Below, in pieces: positions 45,020-57,239 of a stretch of 64,000 nt of DNA; position 1 is the stretch's first letter; every line of letters starts with the position of its first letter. Under the pieces are notes generated by a model. It had not been told where the DNA came from. It saw nothing but the letters and a program-made list of their open reading frames with translations, and ran no database searches. The translations under genes were made by a program, and so were the position numbers. The stretch is from assembly GCA_030386875.1 (NCBI GenBank), contig CM059579.1, positions 14,728,484 through 14,792,483 of the forward strand, in the 5' to 3' direction. Source of the DNA: Morinoia aosen (lineage: Eukaryota; Arthropoda; Malacostraca; Amphipoda; Talitridae).

Positions 45020-48012
45020 ATGAAGGTAGTAAGGGGGATTTGAAACAGATTGAGCCCGAGTTAATTAGCGGTACCAAACTCGTTAAACTGGAGACCGTGG
45101 CAATCCCAGATACCACCGAATTAACCAAATCGTATGTTGACCCTGTGTTTAACTGTAAAAATAGATATAGTTTATTACAAGAAGAAGAGCTTGAAAATGA
45201 CCATGGTCAAGGCAAAACGGTGGAATCATATTTTTCTGTGTCCGTTGTAAAGAATGTTAACAAAAACGATGCTGGTTTAATATCATTCAAGGATTCCAAC
45301 AAACCGACCATCATTCTCAAAAATAATGACCAGTATTTAAGCGCTTTGCTCGATAGCGGCTCAGAAAAGTGTCTTCTGAGTTTCAGACAGGTTAAAAATC
45401 TAAGTGAGGAAGTAAAACCGAGTAAATTGAGAGTGAAAGGCGTGAACGGAAAAAGTGACGTCACTGGTGAAGTGGAGTTAGCTATTAAAATTCCCGGCAC
45501 AAGTAAAGTAATTAAAACAAGTGCACTCATTGTTCGTGAAGCCAAATTTAATTATGATTTAATTCTAGGTCGAGACGTCTTAAAAGACGCCGTAATAAAC
45601 TTCAGAGAGAAGGAACTTCTTTGGAATAATGTTGCAATTCCTTTTCAAGATCTAAATGTGGAACCTCTGTTAAGCAGAGAAGCTGTAATGCAAAAAATAG
45701 TGAAGAGTGATTGTCTATTATCAGAGATTGCGGTCGCCAGGAAGACCAAGAGTCAATTAAAAAATGATGACTGCGGCAGAAACAATGCTGACTGCAGGAG
45801 AAAAAATGCTGACTGCGAGACAATGAGAGCTGAGGTAGCTCAGAGACAGAGCATGAGAGCTGCGGTAGCTCAGGCACAGATATTGAGTACGAAGCAATTA
45901 ATCGTTCATTGCAATCAGGCTGAAGTGCCTGGGAATTCACTTAATGTCATTTATGGCTTCCTTAAGAAACCAGTGCCAGGAGAATACATGATTATAAAAA
46001 GATGTCTCGATAATGGTGCTCTTATAGCTGATTCAATTGTGCAAATAAATGAAGACGGTGTGGTACCGATTATGGTTTTGAATCCAAGTGAGGAAACAGT
46101 GTATCTCTCTGAGAATTCTATGCTATGCCACGTGGAATTGATAAAATCTGATGATATTGAGAGCGAAATGTATTTAACAAGTGTTGACACAGCGCTCAGA
46201 GATGCGTGTGAAGTTGAAGTAAATTTTGTTGCGGGGTCAGATACGGCGAAAGTTAAATCGACATGTGGTGGAAGGAATGCCATAGTCGATAGTAAACTTG
46301 TGTGGGATGCTGATACTCGTGGCAGAGGTGAAATTCTTGTTAATGATAAGGAGTTGGAAAACTATGCAGAAGTAGATGCAGGTTTAATAAGTGGAAAAAA
46401 GGAGTTACGACGTGAGTTGACGGTAAATGATATTTCATGTAAGGAAGATGACGTACAATTTCCTTTAGTTAAATTGTTAAATAAGTACCGGGATGTAGTA
46501 ACTTTGGAAGGCGAAAAAATAGGTGTAACGAATATCTTGAAGCATCATATTCAGTTGAAAACTGATGCGCCTGTATTAAATTTAGCTCCCTACAGAATAC
46601 CTCATAAGTACCAAGAAGAGGTAATGAGAATAACCAACGATATGCTCGATCAGGGAATAATAGAGGAGTCGTCCTCTGACTTCAATTTCCCTGTCATTGT
46701 AGTTAAAAAGAAATCGGGAGATTTACGGCCCGTTATCGACTTCCGTGCTTTGAATAAAGTTTTGATTAAACATTCTTACCCAATTCCCCGCATTGACGAT
46801 ATCCTATCAACGTTAGGAGGTAACACGTGGTTCTCTAACCTTGATTTGCGCAGTGCATTCCATCAAATTGAATTGGAAAAAGAAAGTAGGAAGTATACTG
46901 CTTTTAGCGTCAATTACCGTAAGTACCAGTTCTGTAGGGTACCGTTCGGACTCTCAACGAGTCCGGGAATATTTCAAAAACTCATGATATCAGCGCTCTC
47001 ACCCATTTTGGGAAAGCTCGCGTTTGTATTTCTCGATGACATCTTGGTATTTTCTAAAAATAAAACTCAACATTTAACTGATATAGAAATGGTGCTTAAA
47101 TTGCTGCGAGCCGGTAAATTATCCTTAAAGCTTGAGAAATGCCATTTCTTTAAAAAAGAACTCGAGTATTTGGGCCATATCATTGCCGCAGATGGAATTA
47201 AATGTAAATATTCAAAAAAATTGCAAGAATGCCGAGCGCCAACCAATGTTAAAGAATTACAACAGTTTTTAGGTTTGGCGAATTATTTTCGCAGCTTCCT
47301 ACCAAATTTCGCTGAAGTAGCAAGTCCCTTGTACAATCTTTTGAGAAAAAATGTAGTTTACACTTGGACTAACGAATGTCAAAAGAGTTTTGAGTTTCTG
47401 AAATCGTTATTGACTTCTGACACAGTTCTGAGACATCCCGACTATAACAAGGACTTTCATGTGTTTACTGATGCTTCCAATTCAGGAATAGGAGCTGTTT
47501 TGATGCAAGCAGATGATTCAAGCGACAAAATTCTAAGACCCATAGCTTATTATAGTAAAAATTTAAACTCCAGCCAGCGTCGGTACTCGACTACCAAAAA
47601 AGAATTTTACGCGATACACGCTGCCTTAAAGCATTTTAAATACTTAATTACAGGATATACGGTTCGCGTCTACACCGACCACCGTCCTCTTGCACCACTG
47701 TTTAATAAAAAATTACCTGAGGACACTAACATGGCTCGTTGGTGCATAGATATAAATTCCTTTGAACCCCTGGTAAAATATCTGCCTGGTAAAGAGAACG
47801 TTGTTGCAGACTATTTAAGCAGATTACCTGTTAATAACGAGAAATTAAATCTTAAAGAACTAAATTCTTGTGATGATTTGGAGGTCGCATTTGAATCAGA
47901 AGTTTGTGTTGTGGAGACTCGAGCACGACACAAACGAACGACAGGCGGCTCACACGGCAGCTTAGGGGAGAGTTGGCAAAGTCTTCCAGGAAAATTCAAA
48001 CAGACTTCGTGA
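44983..48012 (+). CDS. Pol ORF of a Ty3/gypsy retrotransposon: protease, reverse transcriptase, RNase H
   Basis: The frame is open from 44983 to TGA at 48010-48012, and is probably expressed as a Gag-Pol fusion by -1 frameshift rather than from its own start. Order of domains: aspartic protease with DSG at residues 124-126; a linker with short internal duplications near 45,770-45,880; reverse transcriptase from about residue 540, with SYPIPRIDDIL, VPFGLSTSPG and the catalytic FLDD at 683-686 (FLDD in place of the more common YVDD); RNase H with FTDAS at 828-832 and YTDHRPL further on. It ends with KYLPGKENVVADYLSR and about 60 unrecognised residues. All catalytic residues seen are intact, so the copy is young. 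No integrase follows, and downstream frames carry no HHCC or DDE pattern. Confidence 0.93.
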   Translation: MGGEHVKRFFKLDEGSKGDLKQIEPELISGTKLVKLETVAIPDTTELTKSYVDPVFNCKNRYSLLQEEELENDHGQGKTVESYFSVSVVKNVNKNDAGLISFKDSNKPTIILKNNDQYLSALLDSGSEKCLLSFRQVKNLSEEVKPSKLRVKGVNGKSDVTGEVELAIKIPGTSKVIKTSALIVREAKFNYDLILGRDVLKDAVINFREKELLWNNVAIPFQDLNVEPLLSREAVMQKIVKSDCLLSEIAVARKTKSQLKNDDCGRNNADCRRKNADCETMRAEVAQRQSMRAAVAQAQILSTKQLIVHCNQAEVPGNSLNVIYGFLKKPVPGEYMIIKRCLDNGALIADSIVQINEDGVVPIMVLNPSEETVYLSENSMLCHVELIKSDDIESEMYLTSVDTALRDACEVEVNFVAGSDTAKVKSTCGGRNAIVDSKLVWDADTRGRGEILVNDKELENYAEVDAGLISGKKELRRELTVNDISCKEDDVQFPLVKLLNKYRDVVTLEGEKIGVTNILKHHIQLKTDAPVLNLAPYRIPHKYQEEVMRITNDMLDQGIIEESSSDFNFPVIVVKKKSGDLRPVIDFRALNKVLIKHSYPIPRIDDILSTLGGNTWFSNLDLRSAFHQIELEKESRKYTAFSVNYRKYQFCRVPFGLSTSPGIFQKLMISALSPILGKLAFVFLDDILVFSKNKTQHLTDIEMVLKLLRAGKLSLKLEKCHFFKKELEYLGHIIAADGIKCKYSKKLQECRAPTNVKELQQFLGLANYFRSFLPNFAEVASPLYNLLRKNVVYTWTNECQKSFEFLKSLLTSDTVLRHPDYNKDFHVFTDASNSGIGAVLMQADDSSDKILRPIAYYSKNLNSSQRRYSTTKKEFYAIHAALKHFKYLITGYTVRVYTDHRPLAPLFNKKLPEDTNMARWCIDINSFEPLVKYLPGKENVVADYLSRLPVNNEKLNLKELNSCDDLEVAFESEVCVVETRARHKRTTGGSHGSLGESWQSLPGKFKQTS
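45007..45016 (+). promoter_or_regulatory. -1 ribosomal frameshift site at the gag/pol overlap
   Basis: TTTTTTAAAC immediately before the gag stop codon TAG. In the gag frame the codons are gaT TTT TTA AAC. The sequence therefore contains two overlapping canonical X XXY YYZ heptamers (T TTT TTA and T TTA AAC), both in the correct register to slip into the pol frame. A downstream stimulatory structure was not identified. Confidence 0.75.
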
Positions 48013-50832
48013 TGTTGAAAGACGACGTCTCCTCTCTGTGTTGCTCGTCGTCCTGATCAAACTTAAACACCTGAGGTCTGAGCGCGATAATTCTGCGTTT
48101 ATGTTTATGTGGTGGTGAGAAGCATGAAGTGGTTTCTAGCGAACTCGGTTTTATTATGGAAGCCTTGAAACGTGCTTTCTTACTTTGGAAGCCCAGAAAC
48201 GTGCTTTCATGGAATAATGTCTTTCCCCTCTTCAGAAATTAAATATCCTTGTCTTGTTGCTTTCTCAAATACACTATAGCATGTGACTGAACTTACCGTC
48301 TCGATAGTAGGAAATGTCACAGAGTAACGAGAATTCGGTTCATGCATGCTATTGCTACCTCTGGGTTCCCTGCCCGAGTAATTGCTGCGTTTAAATAACT
48401 TGTAAATTTTGTGTCAACCTATTTACAATGTAACCACATTGTTCCTACCTTTGAGTATTGTGGGCATTTTATTCTTGCTTACATGTATTCTGTTCATATT
48501 TTTGGCTGACATTCATGTTTTTACCCGAACATTTTTTCCATCTTCAGCATTCTGTATATGTTGTTACTGCTAGTGTACGCTCTGCCCAAGTTACGACACT
48601 CTCGAAGATATAATTATTCACATCACATCTACCCACGTAATGGCCGTACGCAATGAAATCATTAATGTAAAAATGAGCCGTGAAAAAAATGTAACTTCAA
48701 AGAATGCGTTTTACTTAAGTCAATTCTAACTGAACCCATAAAGAAACTGATCTCTAATTCGAAGCTGGCTTTTTAATATATCATACACATGTTTCCTGAG
48801 TGCAATCTAATTAGAACATACTTCCATTAATCTTTAAATGGTTTGAGTGTACTTAGCCAGAAAAAAGTTACTTTGAAGTGTGATTCTAGTAATCTGTATT
48901 TTCTTTTCGGTGCATTCATTGAATTCTGAAAAATAAATCTACCTTCTGCTTAAAATTTACTTACAATAAATAAATAAACACGCTGTTCCAAAAATTTAAA
49001 TTCCTAGCGCTGAATTTCTTAATTTAGCTTATAGTAAATTAAATGAAAAAAAAAACGAGTTGAGAGTTGGTAAAATAAATGATAAGAAATTTAAGCGGGG
49101 CATTCGTTTTGAGCTTTAATTCACCAGGGTTATAAATTGCACACATTTTCAAAATTAATATTAAAACTGGCAGCGTAAAGATAATTTTCTACGTCCCAAA
49201 TTAAAGTAGAAACTATTGATAAAAATCAAATCAAAATGACCCGAGGTCATAATCGCTTAGCTAAAATACAAAATTTTACTCTCTGAACACTTTTTTGTGT
49301 AATTAAGAATCTCTTTTAGGTTTGTTTTAAAAAAAACAGCATAACTAAGCCTTCAATTCACGCCTTGTTTATGATTCGATAACCCACGCTCACCACACAG
49401 AACAACGCTCACGTTCCCCTTCACAAGCGCAATTCCCGTTTATTTCCAACGGTCTACCGGAAACATTTCAGAGGTAGTGAAGAGTCCCACGCCCACAAAA
49501 CTGACTAATATTGACTCGAGAATTTTTCTCGCGCTTCCACTGTTATCCCGACGCCCTTCTTTAAAATGCACCGCGTACGAGGCGCAGCTGATGAGCTGAA
49601 GCCGAATTTGCATGGGCAAGCGTGGTTTGAACGTCGCCATTTGGGTCTTCAGTTTTCATTCTCCTCTGATGAAAGCCAATATTTGGGTTTGATGCGCATT
49701 TTTAATGACGCACCATCACGGTGACGCGTGATGTTGAAACGGATAACTGGAGACAATGCAGGAGGTTGAGTTTTTAATTTCCGTCAGGGATTTGGTTTTA
49801 GTTTATTTACAGTTCGTGTCTGTTTGCGAGAGCGCTTTTCAGTTGATGTTAAATTTCATGTTAGAGTCATTTTTGTTCGTCGAGTGAAGTGGATTTTTTG
49901 TGTACAAGTGCATAACTTTCTATCAATCACGTTTAGTATTATTGTGGAAGCTTAAATATCTGGTATGAGACGGAAGTTGTCACAAACAGTTTTCTTTACC
50001 CCAACATTTTTTGGGCTTTGAATGATTAAAAGTATATAAATATTGAAACCTGAATACCAACAAGTCTGACAACTGCTGAACATCAACAATACAAGCACAT
50101 CAACACCTGAGCATCAACAACATTTAAATATCGATGCCATCACATCAAGACTTGACCACCGTAAGGGTATACATAATAAAGTAGGCCTTATTTTTTTTCT
50201 CATCACTTCTCCACAAGTTATGACCAAACTTAGTCATAAACAAAAATCTGCTGAATTAGCAGCCATTCGTTCTGGATGGAAGCCAAGAGCAGGTGACGAG
50301 AATTTAATGTTCACGTTTGGACCTTACATTTTCTTGAGAATTTACAGAATCAGTAAACCAAATATGGACAGCTTCTGCATAATTCTTTGTAATTGTTGAT
50401 CTGAACATCAATTCCAACACTTGAGCACCAGCACCAACTGCAAAACAGATCTAAATACCATCACCAACACTCGAAAATACCTCCATCTGAAAGCGAACTC
50501 CAACACCGAATCCCAACATTATCTGGACGCCAAAACCTGCTCATGAACTACAAATCATGAACAGCAACAAGGTTATTTGGCAAGGGACCGTGGATGTTGC
50601 ACATTATCTTCAACACAAAAACAATCATCAAGACCGCTCTTCATGGGGGAGAAAATCTTTTGCTATGCGTGTTTTAGGTGCGCCCTAAACTTTAACTCAA
50701 CTCTGCTTGAGTGATGCCGCGAGCATGTGGCAAAACAGAGTTGTTCTCAGCTGATGAGCTTCGGTAGTTTAAATTTATTTATACTCATGACTTAAAGCGC
50801 TTATTACGCTCCAGAAGTCTTGTATATTTGTA
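48013..50832. other. Non-coding stretch downstream of the gypsy pol
   Basis: No integrase, env or 3' LTR recognised. 48,130-48,220 holds a short duplicated motif (gaaacgtgcttt). 50,060-50,530 has degenerate repeats around aacaccgaa/catcaacaac. A 66-codon minus frame at 49440-49640 is GC-richer but unrecognised. Confidence 0.5.
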
Positions 50833-51194
50833 CCGCAATAGATCTATTCTATGCAAACAATGAAATATCAAAATCTCGTTTCGTTTTCGCTTAGATTTTC
50901 TATAGTTTTCTGCAGAGAGGAGTTCTTTACTCAAAGATGGGACAATTCTCAGTTCTATCGATGTTGTTGTCTTACAGCCACCAGGACGAGCGAGCTCTGC
51001 TCGCCTCTACTCTTATCTTGTCGTTAGAGTAGAGCTCGCCCGTCCTCGTGGCTGTAAGACAACATTGATAGAACTGATAAAAGTCTCATCTTTGAGTAAA
51101 AAAAACTCCTCTCTGCAGAAAACTATAGAAAATCTAAGCGAAAACGAAACAAGATTTTGATATTTCATTGTTTGCATAGAATATATCGATTGGG
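50833..51194. mobile_element. About 360-bp near-perfect palindromic (foldback) element
   Basis: The left arm from about 50836 (caatagatctattctatgc...) is mirrored by the right arm ending near 51192 (gcatagaatatatcgattg). The arms are about 165-175 bp and include agaaaactatagaaaatcta and gtcttacagccac with its complement. The centre is a short gctctgctcgcctctactct-like loop. It could extrude as a cruciform or give a long hairpin RNA. Minus frame 51013-51267 is a by-product. Confidence 0.85.
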
Positions 51195-54100
51195 GAACAA
51201 AAATACAACGATAAGACTCAACATGAGTGATCAAACCCTGCATTGTGTGGGCAGTCGCTCGGTACACACACTCGCATCAGCACCACCACAGTCCCAAGAA
51301 GTTAACTCAGTGTTTTGATGTTCAAATTAATAGCGAGTGAAATCCAGCGAGTGGAAAGTCTTGAACTTTTGAGTACTTCCTTGTCCCGGCCTGGTGGCGA
51401 GCTCTGAATAATGCGGACTAGAGATGCAAATTTGATCTGCCCGCAATTCTGATGCTAAGGGTCCTGGGCTGCAGTGAAGGAAAATTTATTTCGACGATTT
51501 TGAAAAAGAACGAGCAATTGCTGCCTAAAATGATTGAGGAGTGCTCATACAATGAATATAAATTGTGGGCGAGTGGCGTGTCTAGAAAATGCCGAGTGTA
51601 TGTACTGACAGTTACGGTGCGCACTGGTGCTGGCAAAAATGAGCTATTTATATACTTGTTTTCAGGGTCATCATCCCATTCACTTGCGGTGTTTGCAGGC
51701 GAGAAAATTGCAACTCGTACGAAATCAGGGAAGTTGTCTCCCTGCATATAAATTTTCTCTTCACGGTAGCTTTTGATGATTTTTTGCAAGTGTATACATA
51801 TTTCTTTTACCCTAGTTGACTGCTGTTGTTGGATGCAGTGGTTTTTTTGTAGGATAAGTTTCACTGTAAGAGGGGAAGTTTCTTGATAGGCACTTTGATA
51901 AAGTTTGAAGGATGTAGATTTCTATCAACTAGAAGTTGGTGCGGAAATTTGGTCCGCGCTCAGAGAAAATGAATCTCATTTGGTCTGAGAGAACTTGAGC
52001 GTAAATGAAGTTTACGTTTAGAGAATTATTTATTTATTTAATCTAATAAATATCAAGAACGAGCTGTTAAAGTCAACATAAGGTAAGGACTAGATAGGGA
52101 AGTCTGTTGGAAAACTTGAATTCAAGCCGTGAAATTCAGCCCATGTTATCATCAGGAAGAATTTTAGGAGCTCACTTAGTGCACAGTACACATGTAGTGA
52201 CTCGGTCTCTCCTCACTTTCGCCGCTACAATCAGATCTCAAGCCATTCATATGATCACCATATACCGACTCGTCCCTCCGTGCGCACCAAACGCTTGATG
52301 CTAGCAAAACTCCAGCTCTGAACTTCCTGTGTATACCGAAGTGCGAGCTACTCATGCTGAAACAATACACCTAGACTCCATCCTAAGGCTAACAAACGAT
52401 AGACAGACTGCCCTGCTACCTTTTCTGGAGTGAGTGAGGTATTTTTAAGAAGCAAGCTATGTTGACCCGTACTAACTATCGGACTATCGGCTTAACCTGA
52501 TAGTCTTCACTCTAGACTCCATTTCTCAGTCTTCAATCGACAAACTTCAGTAGACATTTTTCGCTCCGCAGTCGCCGCAGCGACTTCAAAGCCAAGACTC
52601 CCAGCATCGCTCTCGCTTTATAACTCTATTTAATATCCTCGACCTCGGGCTTAGAGTTAAAGAAAACAGTATATCTCGCTGCAACTTAGCGACACCAACG
52701 GTTCGCCTTGCTCTGAAGAGCAAGGTAAAACTCATTCTTCCCCTGGTATCATGAGAGTCAAATCTATGACAACGGCTAGTCTTACTCTATGTAGCAGCAA
52801 GACAAGGGCTCTCTCACCAAGTGCTCCTTCGCCAAGTACTCCTTCCCTGCACAATTCCAGCCATGCGCTCCTCCATCAACGCATCTTTACCGAGCAGCCC
52901 TTCTCCCCCCCATACGACCGGAGTCCACGCCTTAGGCCTACGTTCGCCGAACTTTGGACTCGACTTCCAGCACTCCTACAACCAGATGCGTACAACCACA
53001 TTCCCCCTGCTGGCAACGCTCACTTAAGAAATTCTGATCGGCAACGAAGCAGGCGTAGCCACCTTATTGAGTTCGCTCAACAAGCCAACAAGTCACTCAA
53101 CCGAGGTCTAGCAACATGAGTCCGAACTAGCGGAGGTAACTTCATGGCTTTCGTGGTTCATCATGCTCTGTGATGACACAAAATCACCGAGTTCGGCTGC
53201 CGTATAACCAATAACCCATCTGCAGTCTTGAACACGAATAAATCTCACACTAAATCGTTCATTTCCATTTCATTACTCTCTTATCGGATACAATTCAGTT
53301 GAGCTTAATCCTTTAATGACGATATACATGCACCTGAACAAAGTTGTCAATATTAATTTTTTACAGTTAGTATAATTTCAAATTAATATCTTGACCCAAA
53401 AACTACAAATCGCTCTAGTGTTTCATAATTAAATGATAGTTCTGTCAAAGCTTTATCAGATAGTGATCGCATTTTAAGAGCGAAAAATCTGCTTGGAAAG
53501 GGGATGGTCCAAGTGTATATTAATAATTATTGGTGGAGTATTTTGTTTCCAGGAGATGTTACACAAAATTTGATGTCAAAGTCAAGTTTAAGAGCTAATT
53601 TTGCCTTTAGTGAGATACAAGTTCTGAAGTTTTTTTAGAAAAAACACCCGTCTTTATAAGAACGCACTATACTTAAACTTGATTAGGAAACAGCCCTGAA
53701 ACAGTTTAATGGGAGCACAACCAATGGAGGCGTCGAACCTGAACTAATTCTTCTCATTTGCGACCTAAAGCTCATTTTTCTCTTTTGGCTATTACCTGCT
53801 GCAGAAAGTTCTGCGTGAAGGCTCATCAAGTGTCGAGGAAGTGTCGGATAGGTCGTAACGTCGGTCGTAAAGTGATAACAGGGCACCAACGTCGCTCTTA
53901 TTTGCGACACTGACGCAATAATCTATAGACGGAGCGTGTCGCAGAACATTAACAAGATATCTCGTTCCTGTAATAACAATCTTATTTTCGGTAGAATTCC
54001 GGGTTCAAGAGTCTCACGGAATAACTTTTAAATCCTTATTACCGCACTAGGATGACTTCATATTTCATGTTAATGTTTTTATTCTTCTTTGAAAGTATCA

Positions 54101-55355
54101 TTAATCGTACGACTAAAATTTTCCTGAGGACCAGTGTCTAGTAGGAATTATGGGCTTCGCCGATGAAAAAACCAGCAATCTGGTTCTTAATATTAGGTAA
54201 TTAAGGCACGCCTGCCTTCAGTTCCCCGAAGCCTCGAAGCTTAAGAAAATTAAGGACAACTTTTTATTCCAGAGCCTCGACTGTGAAGATGATGAGAGTT
54301 ACTGAGACCAACCTCGATTTTCGTTTTATGGTCAGCGCTTCTGAATAAATTAGTTCACTCTAATTTTACGAAATAAGTAAATGGGATTCCGAATAAAAAC
54401 ACAACTCATGAATGATGTAGTATCATCCGGACAAACACGAAACGGTTTCTAAATGTTAAAAGACATATTTCCGTATTTTCAGCGAAACATTACTTGTTCA
54501 AAAATTTCGTAAAATAAGTACAATAATTGTTGTAATGATTTTGACGATTGTTGGTTCCACTTTTAATGAAATATAAAAGTGAAAACGGAAAATTCCATTT
54601 TGCAGCAACAATTCGACACAACCTGGACACTCGTGAAGTTCACAACGCATAGTCGCTAGAACAGGCTTATTCTAGTTAGAATGGACCATAGCAATAATGC
54701 GTCTAATGGCTATCATCATACTGGCCATTACTGAAATCGTTTGAGTTGGAAAACGAAAGCTAGGGAGTTCAAAGCATATCCTGAATTTTAACGTGGCGTT
54801 GATTACGCCGAGAACTCAGACAATGCCGATGTCAAGCCTAACATGTTCTAATTAGAATGAACTAAAATTGCTTTTAATGAGCAAGTTTGTTCGTAATTTA
54901 GTTCTCAGCTCCATTGAATAATTTCGGCATTTTGTTTAATCTGTCGTTACAAGAACGCATGGTGTGAAACTTGAGTTCAAATTAGAAAGAACATTTGAAG
55001 TTGCTCTTCACCATGAGTACACAATAAATATGTCCGTGTTTTTTTTTAGCTTTACAATCGTACAGATTGTAAACAGCGACTGCATAAAACCACGTCGGGG
55101 TAAATTTTACGGTTTCGCAAGACGAAACAATAATTCATCATAAAATTTGATTGGATCTTTATTTTATGACAACTAATAGTTTAGTTCATGATAAAATGAG
55201 CTAACAATGGACTAAAAATGACCTCCCACGGACTGAGCAATTTATTCCATTTGATTTTTTTCTTTTCCCTGTTAGCATATGTTAGGATAAGACTTACGCC
55301 AATTGTAGGCAGCTTCCGTATATAAGCTGCTCGCAACTATGGAACATTCTAAAAC
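51195..55355. other. Gene-poor region, nothing firmly supported
   Basis: Contains overlapping open frames on both strands at 51418-51864, a GC-richer 122-codon frame at 52751-53119 (Ser/Pro/His-rich) and a 75-codon minus frame at 53683-53910. None shows a domain, signal peptide or phase-matched splice partners. The stretch 52180-52360 weakly resembles 22400-22560 (gatgctag, gcgagct.ctc), possibly an old dispersed repeat. Confidence 0.4.
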
Positions 55356-55373
55356 AGACTGCACATGAACTCT

Positions 55374-55434
55374 TCGGGAATAATACCCGAGGTGTTATGC
55401 ACCTTCCAGTTAAAACCGGTCTCCGTACCGGCCA
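55374..55434 (+). other. Two adjacent perfect stem-loops in AT-rich DNA
   Basis: cttcgggaataatacccgag forms a 5-6 bp GC stem with a 7-nt loop. About 30 bp later ccggtctccgtaccgg forms a second stem. The minus strand is also open across the region for about 30 codons. Could be structured RNA, part of an old element, or chance. Confidence 0.3.
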
Positions 55435-56794
55435 CATTAGCGAACGAAAGTATGAGATACTCTTTTTTATTTGAAATGCTTTGTAAGAAAAGCCATGTAA
55501 TAAAAATTTCTTAATGACGTCGTAAATTTATATAAAAAATTTTGTTCAAGTTCTTGAGATAGCTTTTTAATTCAGCTATCGACATATCCATGGAAGTTGT
55601 AGCATTGGTGAGGGTCATAATCCTTAGGAATTTTAGGTGACCTCAAAATGGTGGTACCGTGGGTCTCAGAGAGTCAAAACCAACTGTACAAAGTCTAGGT
55701 GCAAGTAAGCGGCAGCTGAGAGGCGACACGCAAAGGCTGACTGGCACTTCACGAGTTTGAACTTAAAAATACAAACTTATTTACCTATTTTTGAGGTCAG
55801 CGTTTTGATGGAAAATCCGAGGGGCTGAAGAATATCACATGAACAGATGCAGGAAATTTTATATCTCATCCCACATCAAACCACTGAAGGTATGAGTTTT
55901 GTTCAATTCACGACGAGAATTTGTTTAAGATTTATTTGTTCAGGCCCTTGAAGACTCGCAATCATCAGCTACTGAGCCTGCGTCGACGACAAACACGGCG
56001 TGAGATTTAAATAGCGAGCGCAAGGTTTAGACTCCAAATTAAGCACAGTGGAGAGGAAGATTTAAATTTGAGAGGAAGATTTAAATTATAAGAGGAGATG
56101 AAGCCGCTATGATATTTTTCGCGTCACGATTCGTGTCTGATGCTTAACATTCTTCACGAGCTTCTGAGATAGGCACTTGGCATCGAAACCGCAGAAAAAT
56201 CCTTCTTTGAATTATGGCTATTTCCTGCTCGTGGAGGATCTAAACTTTCGCTGATGACATTTTGACGTCTTCCTCAATCATAAAAGAATCGTTTTTGCTG
56301 GCAAAAGTTCCCTCTTTGCATGCTCACAACACCCGTTGATGCCACAACGTGTGATGGATCTTCAGCTGCTCACTTTATTCCTGGGTGTAAAAAAGAATGA
56401 AAGCGTAAATGGTGGGCGGTACAGAGCTCAATGCTTTTGGAACGGCATACGGTGGTAGCGATACCAAGAAAATGAATGCTGCATTACCGATCTCAGTTAA
56501 CTTTGAATGAATTGTTGTATCCTGTCAGACCATCATGGAATTGTCTTTTGTAGCACACTCTAAAAAAACTTTCGAAAACTTTCATTGGACGTGTGAAGTT
56601 AAGCTTCAAGAGGGAAAGTGAAAACATTATTATCATAGCAAGGTGTACGGGCAGAAGCAAGCTACCTCAGTGTAACTGTAATCAAATACAATCCAGCCAA
56701 TAATTTTAATGTTATGAATTCTTCAAGTGAATCATTATTTTCTTCTTAAAGAGAGATAATTATATCAGTGCTAACTGAACAACATACCAGTAAC
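55435..56794. other. Gene-poor stretch, nothing supported
   Basis: AT-rich with a short direct repeat ggaagatttaaat near 56055-56090. Confidence 0.5.
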
Positions 56795-57095
56795 CCCGTA
56801 AAGAGCTCTGAAAATAACGGTACATGTTCAGAAAATTCCAGTCCATCCTGAGGAGAGTTGAAAACAACAGTACAGACTACAAAATAGGCCAGTGTCTCCT
56901 GAAAAATACTAAAAATAACTGCCCAGACAGAAAATTGAACCCGTCTGTTCTAAAGTGAGCTGATAATGACAATACTGACGGCCAGGTATCCCAGTTTCTC
57001 ATACAAATAATTGATGACGGCAGTACAGACTCCAAAATATCCCGTCCCTCCAAAAAAGAGTTTATAATCGAAGTAAAGACTGGAAAATACACAAT
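56795..57095 (+). repeat. Degenerate tandem repeat (about 60-bp unit, about 5 units)
   Basis: Recurring words acagtacagact, aaaatatcccgtc/aaaataggccagt and ctcctgaaaaat. The minus frame 56877-57239 mostly derives from it. Confidence 0.6.
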
Positions 57096-57239
57096 AATTG
57101 TAGAACTTCTTTCGCGAAAGGACCAGAGAAAGACATCGAGAGATTTTCCGCTGGGTTCACTTTGCCCGTATTTTTGAAGTTCAAAGTAAAGTTCTGACGT
57201 GCCACAGATATTGAATTTTGAGAGCAGGGCTTTACGCAA

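Noticed and set aside
50060..50560. An array of catcaaca-type repeats
   Set aside because: Similarity is too loose to define a unit; left as a comment only.
48013..50800. Integrase, env or 3' LTR of the gypsy element
   Set aside because: No long frame, no HHCC/DDE pattern, no second copy of the 42011-42431 sequence.
52751..53119. 122-codon Ser/Pro-rich frame
   Set aside because: GC-richer but no domain and overlapped by another plus frame (52821-53027); insufficient support.
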